Notes under the pieces: generated by a model
What the model saw: the letters and a program-made list of their open reading frames with translations, nothing else
Database searches by the model: none
Told to the model about the DNA's origin: nothing
Assembly: GCF_902506495.1 (NCBI RefSeq)
Contig: NZ_LR733264.1
Coordinates: 1,229,312-1,293,311, forward strand
Direction: 5' to 3'
DNA: 64,000 nt
From: Pseudomonas sp. 8O
GTDB taxonomy: Bacteria > Pseudomonadota > Gammaproteobacteria > Pseudomonadales > Pseudomonadaceae
In this document: piece after piece, positions 16,173 through 31,750 of the stretch
Layout of the letters: each line of letters opens with the position of its first letter
Numbering within the stretch: the stretch's first letter is position 1
Position numbers and translations under genes: made by a program

Positions 16173-17363
16173 ATGAATCAGCAACTCGACCCCGTCGTTA
16201 TCGTCAGCGCAGTGCGCACGCCCATGGGCGGCTTTCTCGGTGATCTGGCCGGTCTGACGGCGGCTGAACTGGGCGCCGCTGCCATCCGCTCGACCCTGGA
16301 GCGTGCCGGGCTCGCGGCCGAGGCAGTGGACACGGTACTGATGGGCTGCGTACTGCAGGCCGGACAGGGCCAGGCACCGGCGCGCCAGGCCGCGTTGGGC
16401 GCCGGGCTGAGCCAGGCGGCGCAGTGCACCACGCTGAACAAGATGTGTGGCTCCGGTATGCAGGCGCTGATGCTCGGTCATGACCAGTTGCTTGCCGGCA
16501 GCGCCGATGTGCTGGTGGCCGGCGGCATGGAGAGCATGTCCAATGCGCCGTACTTGCTGGCGCGCGCCCGTGGCGGTTATCGCATGGGCCATGGCCAGGT
16601 GCTCGACCACATGTTCCTCGATGGTCTGGAGGACGCCTACGAGCGCGGTCGACTGATGGGCACCTTTGCCGAGGATTGCGCGCAGCAGTATCGCTTCAGT
16701 CGTGAGGAGCAGGACGCCTATGCCCTGGAGTCGCTGCGTCGCGCCCAGCAGGCGATAACCGACGGCAGTTTCGCCAGTGAGATCGTCGCCGTGGAGGCAC
16801 CGCAGGGGCGTGAACGGCGCCAGATCAGCAGCGATGAGCAGCCGCCCAAGGCCCGCCCGGACAAGATACCCACCCTGAAGCCGGCGTTTCGCGAAGGCGG
16901 AACGGTGACGGCGGCCAATGCCAGCTCCATTTCCGATGGCGCCGCCGCGCTACTGCTGATGCGCCTGTCCGAGGCTCAGGAACGCGGCCTGGCGCCGCTG
17001 GCGCGCATCGTCGGTCATGCTGGCCACGCCCAGGCGCCGAATCTGTTCACCACCGCTCCGGTTTCGGCGATCCAGCGCTTGCAGGCGCGTATCGAGTGGC
17101 CACTGGAGACGGTCGACTTGTTCGAGATCAACGAGGCGTTCGCCGTGGTGCCGATGGTGGCCATGCGTGAATTGGGCATCGACCACGCCAAACTCAACAT
17201 AAACGGCGGCGCCTGCGCCCTGGGCCATCCCATCGGCGCGTCCGGTGCTCGCATTCTGGTGACGCTGCTGGCGGCGCTTAAGCAGCGCGGGCTCAAGCGT
17301 GGCGTGGCCTCCGTGTGCATCGGTGGCGGTGAAGCCACTGCCGTGGCTATCGAAATATTCTGA
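16173..17363 (+). CDS. Acetyl-CoA C-acyltransferase (thiolase)
   Basis: 396 aa, the usual thiolase length. The nucleophile C92 sits in LNKMCGSGM; H352 in ALGHPIGASG and C382 in VCIGGGE complete the active site. The sequence cleaves 3-ketoacyl-CoA with CoA, or condenses acetyl-CoA in reverse; the AtoB/PhaA-like pattern around C92 suits short to medium chains. It follows the SDR after 85 nt containing the inverted repeat, and belongs with the ligase, SDR and ACAD genes as a complete degradation unit, apart from a hydratase, which must be supplied elsewhere. Confidence 0.9.
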   Translation: MNQQLDPVVIVSAVRTPMGGFLGDLAGLTAAELGAAAIRSTLERAGLAAEAVDTVLMGCVLQAGQGQAPARQAALGAGLSQAAQCTTLNKMCGSGMQALMLGHDQLLAGSADVLVAGGMESMSNAPYLLARARGGYRMGHGQVLDHMFLDGLEDAYERGRLMGTFAEDCAQQYRFSREEQDAYALESLRRAQQAITDGSFASEIVAVEAPQGRERRQISSDEQPPKARPDKIPTLKPAFREGGTVTAANASSISDGAAALLLMRLSEAQERGLAPLARIVGHAGHAQAPNLFTTAPVSAIQRLQARIEWPLETVDLFEINEAFAVVPMVAMRELGIDHAKLNINGGACALGHPIGASGARILVTLLAALKQRGLKRGVASVCIGGGEATAVAIEIF

Positions 17364-17446
17364 TCTATGTACATGTACGCACCGTGGGACGGGCTTTCGG
17401 CTCGGGCATCCTGCTTCGCTCTACCTCCTGCATCCCAGCAGTCGTA

Positions 17447-17478
17447 GCCGCGACAGTCGCCGCTGAAGCGCCTCCCAC
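17447..17478. repeat. REP-like half element
   Basis: The segment reads GCCGCGACAGTCGCCGCTGA and then AGCGCCTCCCAC, close to one arm of the common Pseudomonas REP consensus (GTGGGAG...GGCTTCAGCCGCG read on the other strand). Only one arm is well preserved. It lies between the thiolase and acyl-CoA dehydrogenase genes. Confidence 0.5.
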
Positions 17479-17510
17479 GGAGTGATCAAATCGCATCACC
17501 GGAGCCAGCC

Positions 17511-18638
17511 ATGCTGCCAAAAGAAGAAGAAATCCTCATCCGTGACATGGCCCGCCAGTTTGCCCAGGAACGGCTGAAACCCTTCGCCGCCGACTGGGAT
17601 CGCGAGCATCGCTTCCCTGCCGAGGCCATCGCCGAGATGGGGCAACTGGGCTTCATGGGCATGCTGGTGCCGCAGCAGTGGGGCGGCGCCGAGACCGGCC
17701 ACCTGGCCTACGCCATGGCCCTGGAGGAGGTGGCGGCTGGCGATGGCGCCTGCTCAACCATCATGAGCGTGCATAACTCGGTGGGCTGCATGCCGATTCT
17801 CAAATACGGCAGCGAAGAGCAGAAGCAGCGTTTTCTCCGTCCGCTGGCCGAGGGCAAGATGCTCGGCGCCTTCGCCCTGACCGAACCGCAGGCCGGCTCC
17901 GACGCCAGCGACCTGCGCACCCGCGCCCGGCGTGACGGCGAGCACTATGTGTTGAGCGGCGCCAAGCAGTTCATCACCTCCGGCAGTCATGCCGGCATGG
18001 TCATCGTGTTCGCCGTCACTGACCCGCAAGCGGGCAAGAAGGGCATCAGTGCCTTTATCGTGCCGACCGATGCGCCGGGATTCTCCGTGGCCAGGGTCGA
18101 GGACAAGCTCGGTCAGCATGCCTCCGACACCTGTCAGCTCCAGCTTGACGAAGTACGCATCTCAGCCAGCCTACGCCTGGGCGAGGAGGGCGAGGGCTAT
18201 CGCATCGCCCTGGCCAACCTGGAAGGCGGACGTATCGGCATCGCCGCGCAAGCGGTGGGCATGGCGCGGGCGGCATTCGAGGCGGCGCGTGATTACGCCC
18301 ATGAGCGGGTGACCTTCGGCAAGCCAATCATCGAGCACCAGGCCGTGGCCTTTCGCCTGGCCGATATGGCCACGCAAATCGCCGTGGCGCGGCAGATGGT
18401 GCACCACGCCGCCAATCTGCGTGAGGCAGGCCAGCCATGCCTGACCGAGGCTTCGATGGCCAAACTGTTCGCCTCGGAGATGGCCGAGCGGGTGTGCTCG
18501 GCGGCGATCCAGACGTTGGGTGGGTACGGCTACCTCAAGGATTTCCCGGTCGAGCGCATCTACCGCGACGTGCGCGTGTGTCAGATCTACGAAGGCACCA
18601 GCGACGTGCAGCGGATGGTGATCGCGCGCAGTCTTTAA
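17511..18638 (+). CDS. Acyl-CoA dehydrogenase
   Basis: 375 aa, with all standard ACAD blocks: the substrate/flavin segment [15 protein letters not shown] (residues about 122-136), the FAD loop KQFITSG, the R-E-FGK region ([10 protein letters not shown]) and the catalytic glutamate E361 in [11 protein letters not shown]. It oxidises an acyl-CoA to the trans-2-enoyl-CoA and passes electrons to ETF. The C-terminal Glu position is that of short/medium-chain enzymes rather than isovaleryl-CoA dehydrogenase. Separated from the thiolase by 147 nt with a REP-like element, it still fits the same degradation operon. Confidence 0.9.
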   Translation: MLPKEEEILIRDMARQFAQERLKPFAADWDREHRFPAEAIAEMGQLGFMGMLVPQQWGGAETGHLAYAMALEEVAAGDGACSTIMSVHNSVGCMPILKYGSEEQKQRFLRPLAEGKMLGAFALTEPQAGSDASDLRTRARRDGEHYVLSGAKQFITSGSHAGMVIVFAVTDPQAGKKGISAFIVPTDAPGFSVARVEDKLGQHASDTCQLQLDEVRISASLRLGEEGEGYRIALANLEGGRIGIAAQAVGMARAAFEAARDYAHERVTFGKPIIEHQAVAFRLADMATQIAVARQMVHHAANLREAGQPCLTEASMAKLFASEMAERVCSAAIQTLGGYGYLKDFPVERIYRDVRVCQIYEGTSDVQRMVIARSL

Positions 18639-18681
18639 GCGCAAGGTGCGCATCCTGCGCGCCGATGCCTTGCAAACCAGC

Positions 18682-19884
<1,203 letters not shown>

Positions 19885-19916
19885 CTATGGCTTGGGCTGA
19901 TTTTTCGAACAAAGGT

Positions 19917-21752
<1,836 letters not shown>

Positions 21753-21813
21753 ACATGATCTCTTCTTGTTGGTTCGCGATCTGTGCCGCGATCAATCCAG
21801 TTTCGTTCAAGCC

Positions 21814-21873
21814 TGTTCAAAGTCAACGAACGAATTGTTCAGTTGTTCACATTCGACTGTTCAAAAATGTTCA
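21814..21873. promoter_or_regulatory. TGTTCA repeat array, probable upstream activator site
   Basis: TGTTCA occurs five times, at 21814, 21836, 21844, 21858 and 21868, and a perfect inverted repeat GAAC-N5-GTTC spans 21828-21840. The array ends 77 nt upstream of the -24/-12 promoter, a normal distance for an enhancer-binding protein acting by DNA looping. The divergent AcoR-type activator is the likely binder. Confidence 0.65.
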
Positions 21874-21950
21874 GTGGAAAACTGGCGCGCCAATCGGCGC
21901 GAAGGGATTTTCTGATTTTTATCAAAGAGATATGTCTATTTTTTGGGTGC

Positions 21951-21966
21951 TGGCACGCTTGTCGCT
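21951..21966 (+). promoter_or_regulatory. Sigma-54 (-24/-12) promoter of the polyol ABC transporter operon
   Basis: TGGCAC-N5-TCGCT matches the RpoN consensus TGGCAC-N5-TTGC(A/T) in all but one base. The invariant GG (21952-21953) and GC (21964-21965) are exactly 10 nt apart. It lies 45 nt before the first ATPase gene and is the only sigma-54-like element I saw in the gap. Confidence 0.85.
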
Positions 21967-22011
21967 ATCGATGTTCGCAATCGAATGGCACGACAAGAAA
22001 AAGGACAGGCC

Positions 22012-23106
22012 ATGTCGCTCAAGCTCGAACACGTCACCCGTATCGTCGACGGCCAGGTGCATATCGACGATGTCTGCCTGAGTTTCGAACCCGGCTCCTT
22101 CAACGTCCTGCTCGGCCGGACCCTGGCCGGCAAGACCAGCCTGATGCGGCTGATGGCCGGTCTGGATCGGCCCAGCAGCGGCCGTGTGCTGATGAACGGC
22201 GCCGATGTCGCTGGCGTGCCGGTGCGCCAGCGCAACGTGTCGATGGTCTATCAGCAATTCATCAACTACCCGACCCTGACGGTGTTCGAGAACATCGCCT
22301 CGCCGCTGCGCCAGGCCGGTGTGGGCAAGGAGCAGATCGTCGAGAAGGTCGAGGCCACCGCGCGCATGCTGCGTATCGAAAAACTGTTGTCGCGCTATCC
22401 GCTGGAGCTGTCCGGCGGCCAGCAGCAGCGCACGGCCATGGCCCGGGCGTTGGTCAAGGATGCCTCGCTGATCCTCTTTGACGAGCCGCTGGTCAACCTC
22501 GACTACAAACTGCGCGAGGAGCTGCGCCAGGAAATGCGCGAGCTGTTTCAGGCTCGCCACACCATCGCCATCTACGCCACTACCGAGCCCAACGAGGCGC
22601 TGGCCCTGGGCGGAACCACCACCATCCTGCACGAGGGCCGGGTGGTGCAGAGTGGCAAGACCGCCGAGGTCTATCACCGTCCGCAGCAGGTGCTGGCCGC
22701 CGAGCTGTTCTCGGAACCTGCGATCAACCTCATGCCCGGACGCATCAGCGGCTCCGAGGTGAGTTTCGCCGATTGCGTGCACTTTCCGCTCAATCCCGAT
22801 CTGCGCGGCATCGCCGAGGGCGAGTACCGTTTCGGCGTGCGCCCCAGTCATATCGGCCTGGTGCCGTCCAACGACGATGACCTGGAGCTGGCGGTGACCG
22901 TGGAGCTGGCCGAGATCAGCGGCTCGGAAACCTTCCTTCACGTGCGCAACGAGCAGTTCGTGCTGGTGCTGCACCTTCCGGGCGTGCACGAGTATGCGGT
23001 GGATACGCCGATCCTGATCTACATCCCCACCCACAAACTCTTCGTTTTCGCCGCCGATGGGCAACTGGTGCAGGCGCCCAGTCGCCGTCAGGGGAGGGCC
23101 GCCTGA
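22012..23106 (+). CDS. ABC importer ATPase, GlpS-like (H-loop histidine lost)
   Basis: 364 aa from ATG 22012 (AAGGACAGG upstream); an in-frame start at 21943 would overlap the promoter. Walker A is the atypical GRTLAGKTS (35-43) with K41 kept, the signature LSGGQ (133-137) is intact, and Walker B is LILFDE (153-158). The switch histidine is missing: the H-loop reads YATTEP, with Thr where His is expected (about 191). A C-terminal TOBE-type domain follows (about 245-350). The RTLAGKT Walker A is, as I recall, typical of GlpS of the rhizobial glycerol ABC importer. It pairs with the next ATPase, with which it overlaps (TGATG). Confidence 0.8.
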   Translation: MSLKLEHVTRIVDGQVHIDDVCLSFEPGSFNVLLGRTLAGKTSLMRLMAGLDRPSSGRVLMNGADVAGVPVRQRNVSMVYQQFINYPTLTVFENIASPLRQAGVGKEQIVEKVEATARMLRIEKLLSRYPLELSGGQQQRTAMARALVKDASLILFDEPLVNLDYKLREELRQEMRELFQARHTIAIYATTEPNEALALGGTTTILHEGRVVQSGKTAEVYHRPQQVLAAELFSEPAINLMPGRISGSEVSFADCVHFPLNPDLRGIAEGEYRFGVRPSHIGLVPSNDDDLELAVTVELAEISGSETFLHVRNEQFVLVLHLPGVHEYAVDTPILIYIPTHKLFVFAADGQLVQAPSRRQGRAA

Positions 23107-24199
23107 TGGCCGAGATTCGCTTGCACAACCTCGCGCACAGCTACAGCGGCGTGCCTAAGGCGCCGGAAGACTACGCGATTCGCGAGATGAACCACGTCTG
23201 GCAGCAGGGTGGCGCATACGCGCTGCTGGGGCCGTCAGGCTGCGGCAAGTCCACATTGCTCAACATCATCTCCGGTCTGCTCAGCCCGTCCCAGGGCGAA
23301 GTGCAGTTCGACGGCAAGGCGGTCAACACGCTGTCGCCGCAGGAGCGCAACATCGCTCAGGTTTTCCAGTTTCCGGTGGTCTACGACACCATGACGGTGT
23401 TCGACAACCTGGCCTTCCCACTGCGCAACCAGGGCATGGACGAGGCGCGGGTGATGAGCAAGGTGCACGAGATCGCCGAGGTGCTGGAGCTGCATCCGCT
23501 GCTGCACAAGAAGGCGCGCAACCTCACCGCCGACGAGAAGCAGAAGGTCTCCATGGGCCGCGGGTTGGTGCGCGACGATGTGTCGGCGATTCTCTTCGAT
23601 GAGCCGCTGACAGTGATCGACCCGCACCTGAAGTGGAAGCTGCGGCGCAAGCTCAAGCAGATTCACGAGCAGTTCAACATCACCATGGTCTACGTCACTC
23701 ACGATCAGCTGGAAGCCTCCACCTTCGCCGACAAGATCGCGGTGATGTATGGCGGGCAGATCGTCCAGTTCGGCACGCCGCGCGAGCTGTTCGAGCGCCC
23801 CGGACACACCTTCGTCGGCTATTTCATCGGCAGCCCGGGCATGAACCTGATCGACGTGCAGCGCTGTGAGGGCGGGGTGCGTTTTGCCGATACCGTGCTG
23901 CCACTGGCTGACTCGCTCAACCAGCGGCTGTCTGAACTGGGCGGCAAGCGCCTGCAGGTGGGTATCCGTCCCGAGTTCGTGCACGTCTGGGACGGCGCCT
24001 ATGAGGACGCGCTGTGTGGCCAGGTGCTGCACGTCGAGGATCTCGGCACCTACAAGATTCTCACCTTCGATCTCGACGGCCAAGTGCTCAAGGTGCGCCT
24101 GCAGGAAGATCAGCCGGTACCGCGTGAGCAGGTGTACCTGAGCTTCCCGGCGCAGTGGCTGATGCTCTATGCCGACGACTATCTGGTGGAGGTGAAGCC

Positions 24200-24203
<4 letters not shown>
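23106..24203 (+). CDS. ABC importer ATPase, GlpT-like (degenerate signature motif)
   Basis: 365 aa. Walker A GPSGCGKST (42-50), Walker B AILFDE (161-166) and the switch histidine H199 in YVTHD are intact, but the ABC signature is LTADE (140-144) instead of LSGGQ. A TOBE-like C-terminal domain is present. Its defects are complementary to those of the upstream ATPase, so a heterodimer would have one complete and one disabled ATP site. This protein is not the G3P/Pi antiporter also called GlpT. Its stop overlaps the first permease start (ATGA). Confidence 0.8.
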
Positions 24204-25063
<860 letters not shown>

Positions 25064-25071
25064 GGCCGACC

Positions 25072-25872
<801 letters not shown>

Positions 25873-25884
25873 GGGAGGTTCGTC

Positions 25885-26157
25885 ATGAGCTGGATGGCCT
25901 GGACATTACCGACCGCGCTGTTCTTCGCCGGCATCGCCGTGCTGCTGGTTGGCATGACGCTGGTCGAGCTGCGCTGGCCGTGCGTCGAGCGCAAGGGTTT
26001 TCTGCCGATCACCACCACCCGTGGTGATCGGTTGTTCATCGGTCTGCTCGGCAGCGCCTACCTGCACTTGCTGGTAATCGGCGTGACCGACTGGAGCGTG
26101 TGGATAGCCTCGCTGCTATCGCTGTTGTGGTTATGCGCAGTCATGCGCTGGGGCTGA
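25885..26157 (+). CDS. DUF2160 small membrane protein (GlpU-like) of the importer operon
   Basis: 90 aa with three hydrophobic segments (about 7-27, 46-65, 68-86). A small protein of this family sits between the permeases and the binding protein in the glycerol-type ABC operons (GlpU in rhizobia, as I recall). It may stabilise or regulate the transporter; its function is not established. GGGAGG lies before ATG 25885, 12 nt after the second permease. Confidence 0.8.
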   Translation: MSWMAWTLPTALFFAGIAVLLVGMTLVELRWPCVERKGFLPITTTRGDRLFIGLLGSAYLHLLVIGVTDWSVWIASLLSLLWLCAVMRWG

Positions 26158-26208
26158 GCCGGGCTGCCGCCGGTATGCCTCTCCCCATATCCTGAGATGG
26201 AGGTCTCT

Positions 26209-27951
<1,743 letters not shown>

Positions 27952-27968
27952 TCTGCACGTCAGAAACG

Positions 27969-27994
27969 ACAACGGCACCCTCGGGTGCCGTTGT
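27969..27994. terminator. Hairpin between converging importer operon and folD
   Basis: A 12-bp perfect stem (ACAACGGCACCC paired with its complement) closes on a 2-nt loop, 17 nt after the binding-protein stop and 17 nt before the folD stop. The T-run on the plus strand is short (TTCGTTG). It can serve both converging units. Confidence 0.7.
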
Positions 27995-28011
27995 TCGTTG
28001 TGCAGCGCTGC

Positions 28012-28866
28012 TTATTTATGCAGATGCTCGGCCGCGTGCAGGGTGTTTTCCAAGAGGCCGGCGCGGGTCATCGGGCCTACGCCGCCTGGAACCGGGGTGA
28101 TCCAGCCGGCGCGGGGCAGGGCGGCATCAAAGGTCACGTCGCCGACCAGCTTGCCGTCTTCCTGGCGGTTGATGCCGACGTCGATGACGATGGCGCCTGG
28201 CTTGATCCACTCACCTTTTACCAGCCCAGGCTTGCCGGCTGCGACCACGACGATATCGGCCTGGCCGACGTGGCCAGCCAGATCCTTGGTGAAACGGTGG
28301 GTGACGGTCACGGTGCAACCGGCTAGCAGCAACTCCATGGCCATTGGTCGGCCGACGATATTGGAGGCGCCCACTACCACCGCATGCATGCCGTACAGAT
28401 CGGCACCGGTGCTTTCCAGCAGGGTCATGATGCCCTTCGGTGTGCACGGGCGCAGCAGCGGCATGCGCTGGGCCAGGCGACCTATGTTGTAGGGATGGAA
28501 GCCGTCCACATCTTTATCCGGGCGAATGCGTTCGAGCAGCAGGGACGAGTCGAGATTCTCTGGCAGCGGCAGCTGTACCAGGATGCCGTCGATGGCCGGA
28601 TCTTCGTTGAGTTCGTCGATCAGCGCGAGCAAGTCGGCCTGGCTGGTCTCTGCCGGCAGATCATAGGCGCGGGAAACAAAGCCGACCTCTTCGCAATCCT
28701 TGCGTTTATGTGACACATAGACCTGGGAGGCGGGATCGGTGCCGACCAGGATCACGGCCAGGCCTGGCGCACGAAGGCCTTGCTGGCGGCGTTCGGCGAC
28801 ACGTTGGGCAATCTGCTGGCGGAGGCTGGCGGCGATCGCCTTGCCGTCGATCAGTTGTGCGGTCAT
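28012..28866 (-). CDS. folD: Bifunctional methylenetetrahydrofolate dehydrogenase / methenyltetrahydrofolate cyclohydrolase
   Basis: 284 aa, the usual FolD length. The catalytic Y50-x3-K54 pair is in YVSHKRKD; the NADP-binding part has [12 protein letters not shown] and the C-terminal [10 protein letters not shown] signature. It interconverts methylene-, methenyl- and 10-formyl-tetrahydrofolate for purine, formyl-Met-tRNA and serine/glycine metabolism in the cytoplasm. It is divergent from the tRNA genes across a 269-nt gap. Confidence 0.97.
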   Translation of the reverse strand: MTAQLIDGKAIAASLRQQIAQRVAERRQQGLRAPGLAVILVGTDPASQVYVSHKRKDCEEVGFVSRAYDLPAETSQADLLALIDELNEDPAIDGILVQLPLPENLDSSLLLERIRPDKDVDGFHPYNIGRLAQRMPLLRPCTPKGIMTLLESTGADLYGMHAVVVGASNIVGRPMAMELLLAGCTVTVTHRFTKDLAGHVGQADIVVVAAGKPGLVKGEWIKPGAIVIDVGINRQEDGKLVGDVTFDAALPRAGWITPVPGGVGPMTRAGLLENTLHAAEHLHK

Positions 28867-28997
28867 TGCGCTGGTTAACCATTAATAAGGATGAAAAAAG
28901 GACGCGCATTCTCGCATGGGCGCTCACTTGGGCAAAGGCGCCTGCCGTCGTTTTCGCGTAACTCCTTTAAATCGCTGAATTTTTTTGAAAATTTCTG

Positions 28998-29024
28998 TTG
29001 ACGAGGTTGGGAGCCGTCTATAAC
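28998..29024 (+). promoter_or_regulatory. Stable-RNA type promoter of the tRNA operon
   Basis: TTGACG (28998-29003) and TATAAC (29019-29024) are near-consensus sigma-70 boxes with a 15-nt spacer, slightly short. The discriminator after the -10 is GC-rich (ATTCGCCCCGC), the pattern linked to stringent control of tRNA and rRNA promoters. A leader of about 105 nt precedes tRNA-Arg. Confidence 0.65.
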
Positions 29025-29135
29025 ATTCGCCCCGCTTCTCAGGAACAGCCACTCGCTGGGTGAGGCGGCAAGAGCCAAGCCCTAGTGGTGAGGTTGGAGC
29101 CAAAAGCTTGTAAGTCTGCGCTAGCGGATGGATAA

Positions 29136-29212
29136 GTGCCCGTAGCTCAGCTGGATAGAGCATCCGCCTTCTAAGCGGATGGTCGCAGGTTCGAGTCCTG
29201 CCGGGTGCGCCA
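29136..29212 (+). tRNA. tRNA-Arg (anticodon TCT)
   Basis: 77 nt including the encoded CCA. The acceptor GTGCCCG pairs with CGGGTGC with two G-U pairs; the D arm GCTC/GAGC, the anticodon stem TCCGC/GCGGA with loop CTTCTAA, and the T arm GCAGG-TTCGAGT-CCTGC are all intact. It reads AGA/AGG codons, rare in this GC-rich genome. Confidence 0.97.
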
Positions 29213-29250
29213 TTTGGCGGTCAGGCAAATCGAGTAAGCAAATGCAATAT

Positions 29251-29327
29251 GGTGGGCGTAGCTCAGTTGGTAGAGCACAGGATTGTGGCTCCTGGTGTCG
29301 TGGGTTCGATTCCCATCGTCCACCCCA
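29251..29327 (+). tRNA. tRNA-His (anticodon GTG)
   Basis: 77 nt counting the extra 5' G at position -1 (29251) that faces discriminator C73 and is the identity element for histidyl-tRNA synthetase. The anticodon stem CAGGA/TCCTG encloses loop TTGTGGC. The 3' CCA is encoded. It lies 38 nt after tRNA-Arg in the same unit. Confidence 0.97.
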
Positions 29328-29337
29328 TATTCCAAAG

Positions 29338-29368
29338 CGCCAGGCCAAAAGCCTGGCGTTTTTGTTTT
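29338..29368 (+). terminator. Rho-independent terminator between tRNA-His and tRNA-Leu
   Basis: A perfect 8-bp stem CGCCAGGC/GCCTGGCG with a 5-nt loop (29338-29358) is followed by TTTTTGTTTT (29359-29368). It is textbook in form, yet tRNA-Leu starts only 15 nt later. Confidence 0.85.
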
Positions 29369-29383
29369 AAGCTGCAAAGCCAC

Positions 29384-29468
29384 GCGGACGTGGTGGAATT
29401 GGTAGACACACCAGATTTAGGTTCTGGCGCCGCAAGGTGTGAGAGTTCGAGTCTCTCCGTCCGCACCA
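29384..29468 (+). tRNA. tRNA-Leu (anticodon TAG)
   Basis: 85 nt, with the long variable arm of class II tRNAs. The acceptor GCGGACG pairs with CGTCCGC, the anticodon stem CCAGA/TCTGG encloses TTTAGGT, and ACCA ends the gene. There is little room for its own promoter after the preceding terminator, so read-through from the Arg/His unit is likely. Confidence 0.97.
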
Positions 29469-29596
29469 TCTTTATATAGCCCCTCCCGACTGCCGCCTGC
29501 TTCTAGGGTGACTTCTGCACATTGACCCTCTAGAATGCTTGGCCTTGATTCGGGGCCGGTTCGAGCCGGCTTATGTCTGTGCAACGAGGAATATCC

Positions 29597-30907
29597 ATGC
29601 AAGTTTCTGTTGAAAGCACTTCTGCTCTTGAGCGCCGCATGACTGTCGGCGTACCCGTCGAGCGCATCGAGACCGAAGTCAACAAGCGTCTGCAGCAGAC
29701 TGCCCGTCGTGCCAAGGTTCCTGGCTTCCGTCCTGGCAAGGTGCCGATGAGCGTGATCCGTCAGCGCTACGAAGATACCGCTCGTCAGGAAGCACTGGGC
29801 GATCTGATCCAGGCTACCTTCTATGAAGCCGTGGTCGAGCAGAAGCTGAACCCGGCCGGTGCTCCGGCTGTAGAGCCCAAGTCCTTCGAGAAGGGCAAGG
29901 ATCTGGAATACGTCGCTACCTTCGAAGTATTCCCCGAGTTTCAGGTTTCCGGTTTCGAGTCCATCGCCATCGAGCGCCTGGAAGCCGATGTGGCTGACAG
30001 CGACGTCGACAACATGCTCGACATCCTGCGCAAGCAGAATACTCGTTTCGAAGCTGTTGAGCGCGCTGCCGAGAATGGCGACCAGCTGAACATCGATTTC
30101 GTCGGCAAGATCGACGGCGAAGCCTTCGCTGGCGGTAGCGCCAAGGGCACCCAGCTGGTGCTGGGCTCCGGCCGCATGATCCCGGGCTTCGAAGATGCCC
30201 TGGTTGGTGCCAAGGCTGGTGAAGAGCGCGTGATCAATCCGACCTTCCCCGAGGATTACCAGAACCTCGATCTGGCCGGCAAGACCGCCGAGTTCACCGT
30301 TACCGTGAACAGCGTTTCCGCCCCGCAACTGCCTGAGCTGAATGACGAGTTCTTCGCCCTGTTCGGTATCAAGGAAGGTGGTCTGGAAGGTTTCCGCGCC
30401 GAAGTTCGCAAGAACATGGAGCGCGAACTGCGTCAGGCCATCAAATCCAAGGTCAAGAACCAGGTAATGGACGGCCTGCTGGCTGCCAACCCGGTCGAAG
30501 TGCCGAAGGCGCTGATCGGCAACGAAGTGAATCGTCTGCGCGTGCAGGCCGTTCAGCAGTTCGGTGGCAACATCAAACCAGACCAGCTGCCGGCCGAACT
30601 GTTCGAAGAGCAAGCCAAGCGCCGTGTGGTACTGGGCCTGATCGTTGCCGAAGTGGTCAAGCAGTTCGAGCTCAAGCCTGACGAAGCCCGCGTACGCGAG
30701 CTGATCGAAGAGATGGCCTCGGCTTACCAGGAACCTGAGCAGGTCGTTGCCTGGTACTACAAGAATGACCAGCAGATGAACGAAGTGCGTTCGGTTGTAC
30801 TGGAAGAGCAAGTTGTAGATACTGTTCTGCAGAAGGCCAACGTGACCGATAAAGCGGTTTCCTACGAAGACGCAGTCAAGCCGGCGGAAGCTCCTAAAGC
30901 CGACTGA
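29597..30907 (+). CDS. tig: Trigger factor, ribosome-bound chaperone and prolyl isomerase
   Basis: 436 aa from ATG 29597 (GAGGAA upstream); a longer in-frame start at 29573 lacks a ribosome site. The N-terminal ribosome-docking domain has the signature GFRPGKVP (43-50). An FKBP-type PPIase domain follows (about 155-245, with [21 protein letters not shown] and the nearby [10 protein letters not shown]), and the helical C-terminal arms complete the protein. It shields nascent chains at the ribosome exit. It opens the conserved tig-clpP-clpX-lon block. Confidence 0.97.
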   Translation: MQVSVESTSALERRMTVGVPVERIETEVNKRLQQTARRAKVPGFRPGKVPMSVIRQRYEDTARQEALGDLIQATFYEAVVEQKLNPAGAPAVEPKSFEKGKDLEYVATFEVFPEFQVSGFESIAIERLEADVADSDVDNMLDILRKQNTRFEAVERAAENGDQLNIDFVGKIDGEAFAGGSAKGTQLVLGSGRMIPGFEDALVGAKAGEERVINPTFPEDYQNLDLAGKTAEFTVTVNSVSAPQLPELNDEFFALFGIKEGGLEGFRAEVRKNMERELRQAIKSKVKNQVMDGLLAANPVEVPKALIGNEVNRLRVQAVQQFGGNIKPDQLPAELFEEQAKRRVVLGLIVAEVVKQFELKPDEARVRELIEEMASAYQEPEQVVAWYYKNDQQMNEVRSVVLEEQVVDTVLQKANVTDKAVSYEDAVKPAEAPKAD

Positions 30908-30934
30908 TCTGGTAACCTCGTTCGAGTACACCAC

Positions 30935-30962
30935 CATAAGCCAGCCTCCGTGCTGGCTTATG
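30935..30962. terminator. Hairpin between tig and clpP
   Basis: An 11-bp stem (ATAAGCCAGC with flanking C-G) encloses the loop CTCCGT. No U-run follows, so it is more likely an attenuating or mRNA-stabilising hairpin than a full terminator. Confidence 0.5.
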
Positions 30963-31001
30963 TGTATTTGAGACATGACTATTAGGGAGTGAGCGCAAGA
31001 C

Positions 31002-31643
31002 ATGTCCCGCAATCCTTTTATGCAAAACATGCCTGAAATCCAGGCCGCTGGCGGCCTGGTGCCGATGGTCATCGAGCAATCCGCTCGTGGCGAGCGTGCC
31101 TATGACATTTATTCGCGTCTGCTCAAGGAGCGCGTGATCTTTCTGGTCGGCCCGGTCGAGGACTACATGGCCAACCTGATCTGCGCCCAGCTGCTGTTTC
31201 TGGAAGCAGAGAATCCGGACAAGGACATTCACCTGTACATCAACTCGCCGGGTGGCTCGGTGACTGCCGGCATGGCGATCTACGACACCATGCAGTTCAT
31301 CAAGGCTGATGTGTCCACCACCTGCATCGGTCAGGCCTGCAGCATGGGTGCATTCCTGCTCGCTGGCGGTGCCAAGGGCAAGCGTTTCTGCCTGCCAAAC
31401 TCGCGCGTGATGATTCACCAGCCGCTGGGCGGCTTCCAGGGGCAGGCCTCGGACATCGAGATCCATGCCAAGGAAATTCTCTTTATCCGTGAGCGCTTGA
31501 ACGAGCTGCTGGCACACCACACCGGTCAGAGCCTGGAAGTCATCGAGCGCGATACCAACCGCGACAACTTCATGAGCGCTTCGCGCGCAGTGGAGTACGG
31601 TCTCGTCGATGCCGTACATGAAAAGCGTCAAATGCCGGTCTAG
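31002..31643 (+). CDS. clpP: ATP-dependent Clp protease proteolytic subunit
   Basis: 213 aa. The catalytic triad S114 (CSMGAF), H139 (MIHQP) and D188 (spaced as in E. coli) is intact. The short N-terminal extension should be removed autocatalytically. Fourteen subunits form the chamber that degrades substrates unfolded by ClpX or ClpA. TTAGGGAGTG lies before the ATG. clpX follows after 107 nt with its own probable heat-shock promoter. Confidence 0.98.
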   Translation: MSRNPFMQNMPEIQAAGGLVPMVIEQSARGERAYDIYSRLLKERVIFLVGPVEDYMANLICAQLLFLEAENPDKDIHLYINSPGGSVTAGMAIYDTMQFIKADVSTTCIGQACSMGAFLLAGGAKGKRFCLPNSRVMIHQPLGGFQGQASDIEIHAKEILFIRERLNELLAHHTGQSLEVIERDTNRDNFMSASRAVEYGLVDAVHEKRQMPV

Positions 31644-31688
31644 ATAAGGCACTGGCCGCGGGCATCCTTCACTGGCGCGACTTGCGCC

Positions 31689-31717
31689 CTTGAAAATGCC
31701 CGCATTTGCCTTCATCT
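31689..31717 (+). promoter_or_regulatory. Possible sigma-32 promoter of clpX
   Basis: CTTGAA (31689-31694) equals the RpoH -35 consensus. A 15-nt spacer leads to CTTCATCT (31710-31717), six of eight matches to CCCCATNT. It lies in the clpP-clpX gap. Confidence 0.5.
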
Positions 31718-31750
31718 TGTGTTTCAAGCCTACCGTATTGGATTGATCGA

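Noticed and set aside
29136..29468. tRNA cluster considered as an integration site of a genomic island.
   Set aside because: No integrase gene, no repeated tRNA 3' end and the neighbours are core genes on both sides.
29121..29479. Short open frames on both strands over the tRNA genes.
   Set aside because: They are translations of tRNA sequence.
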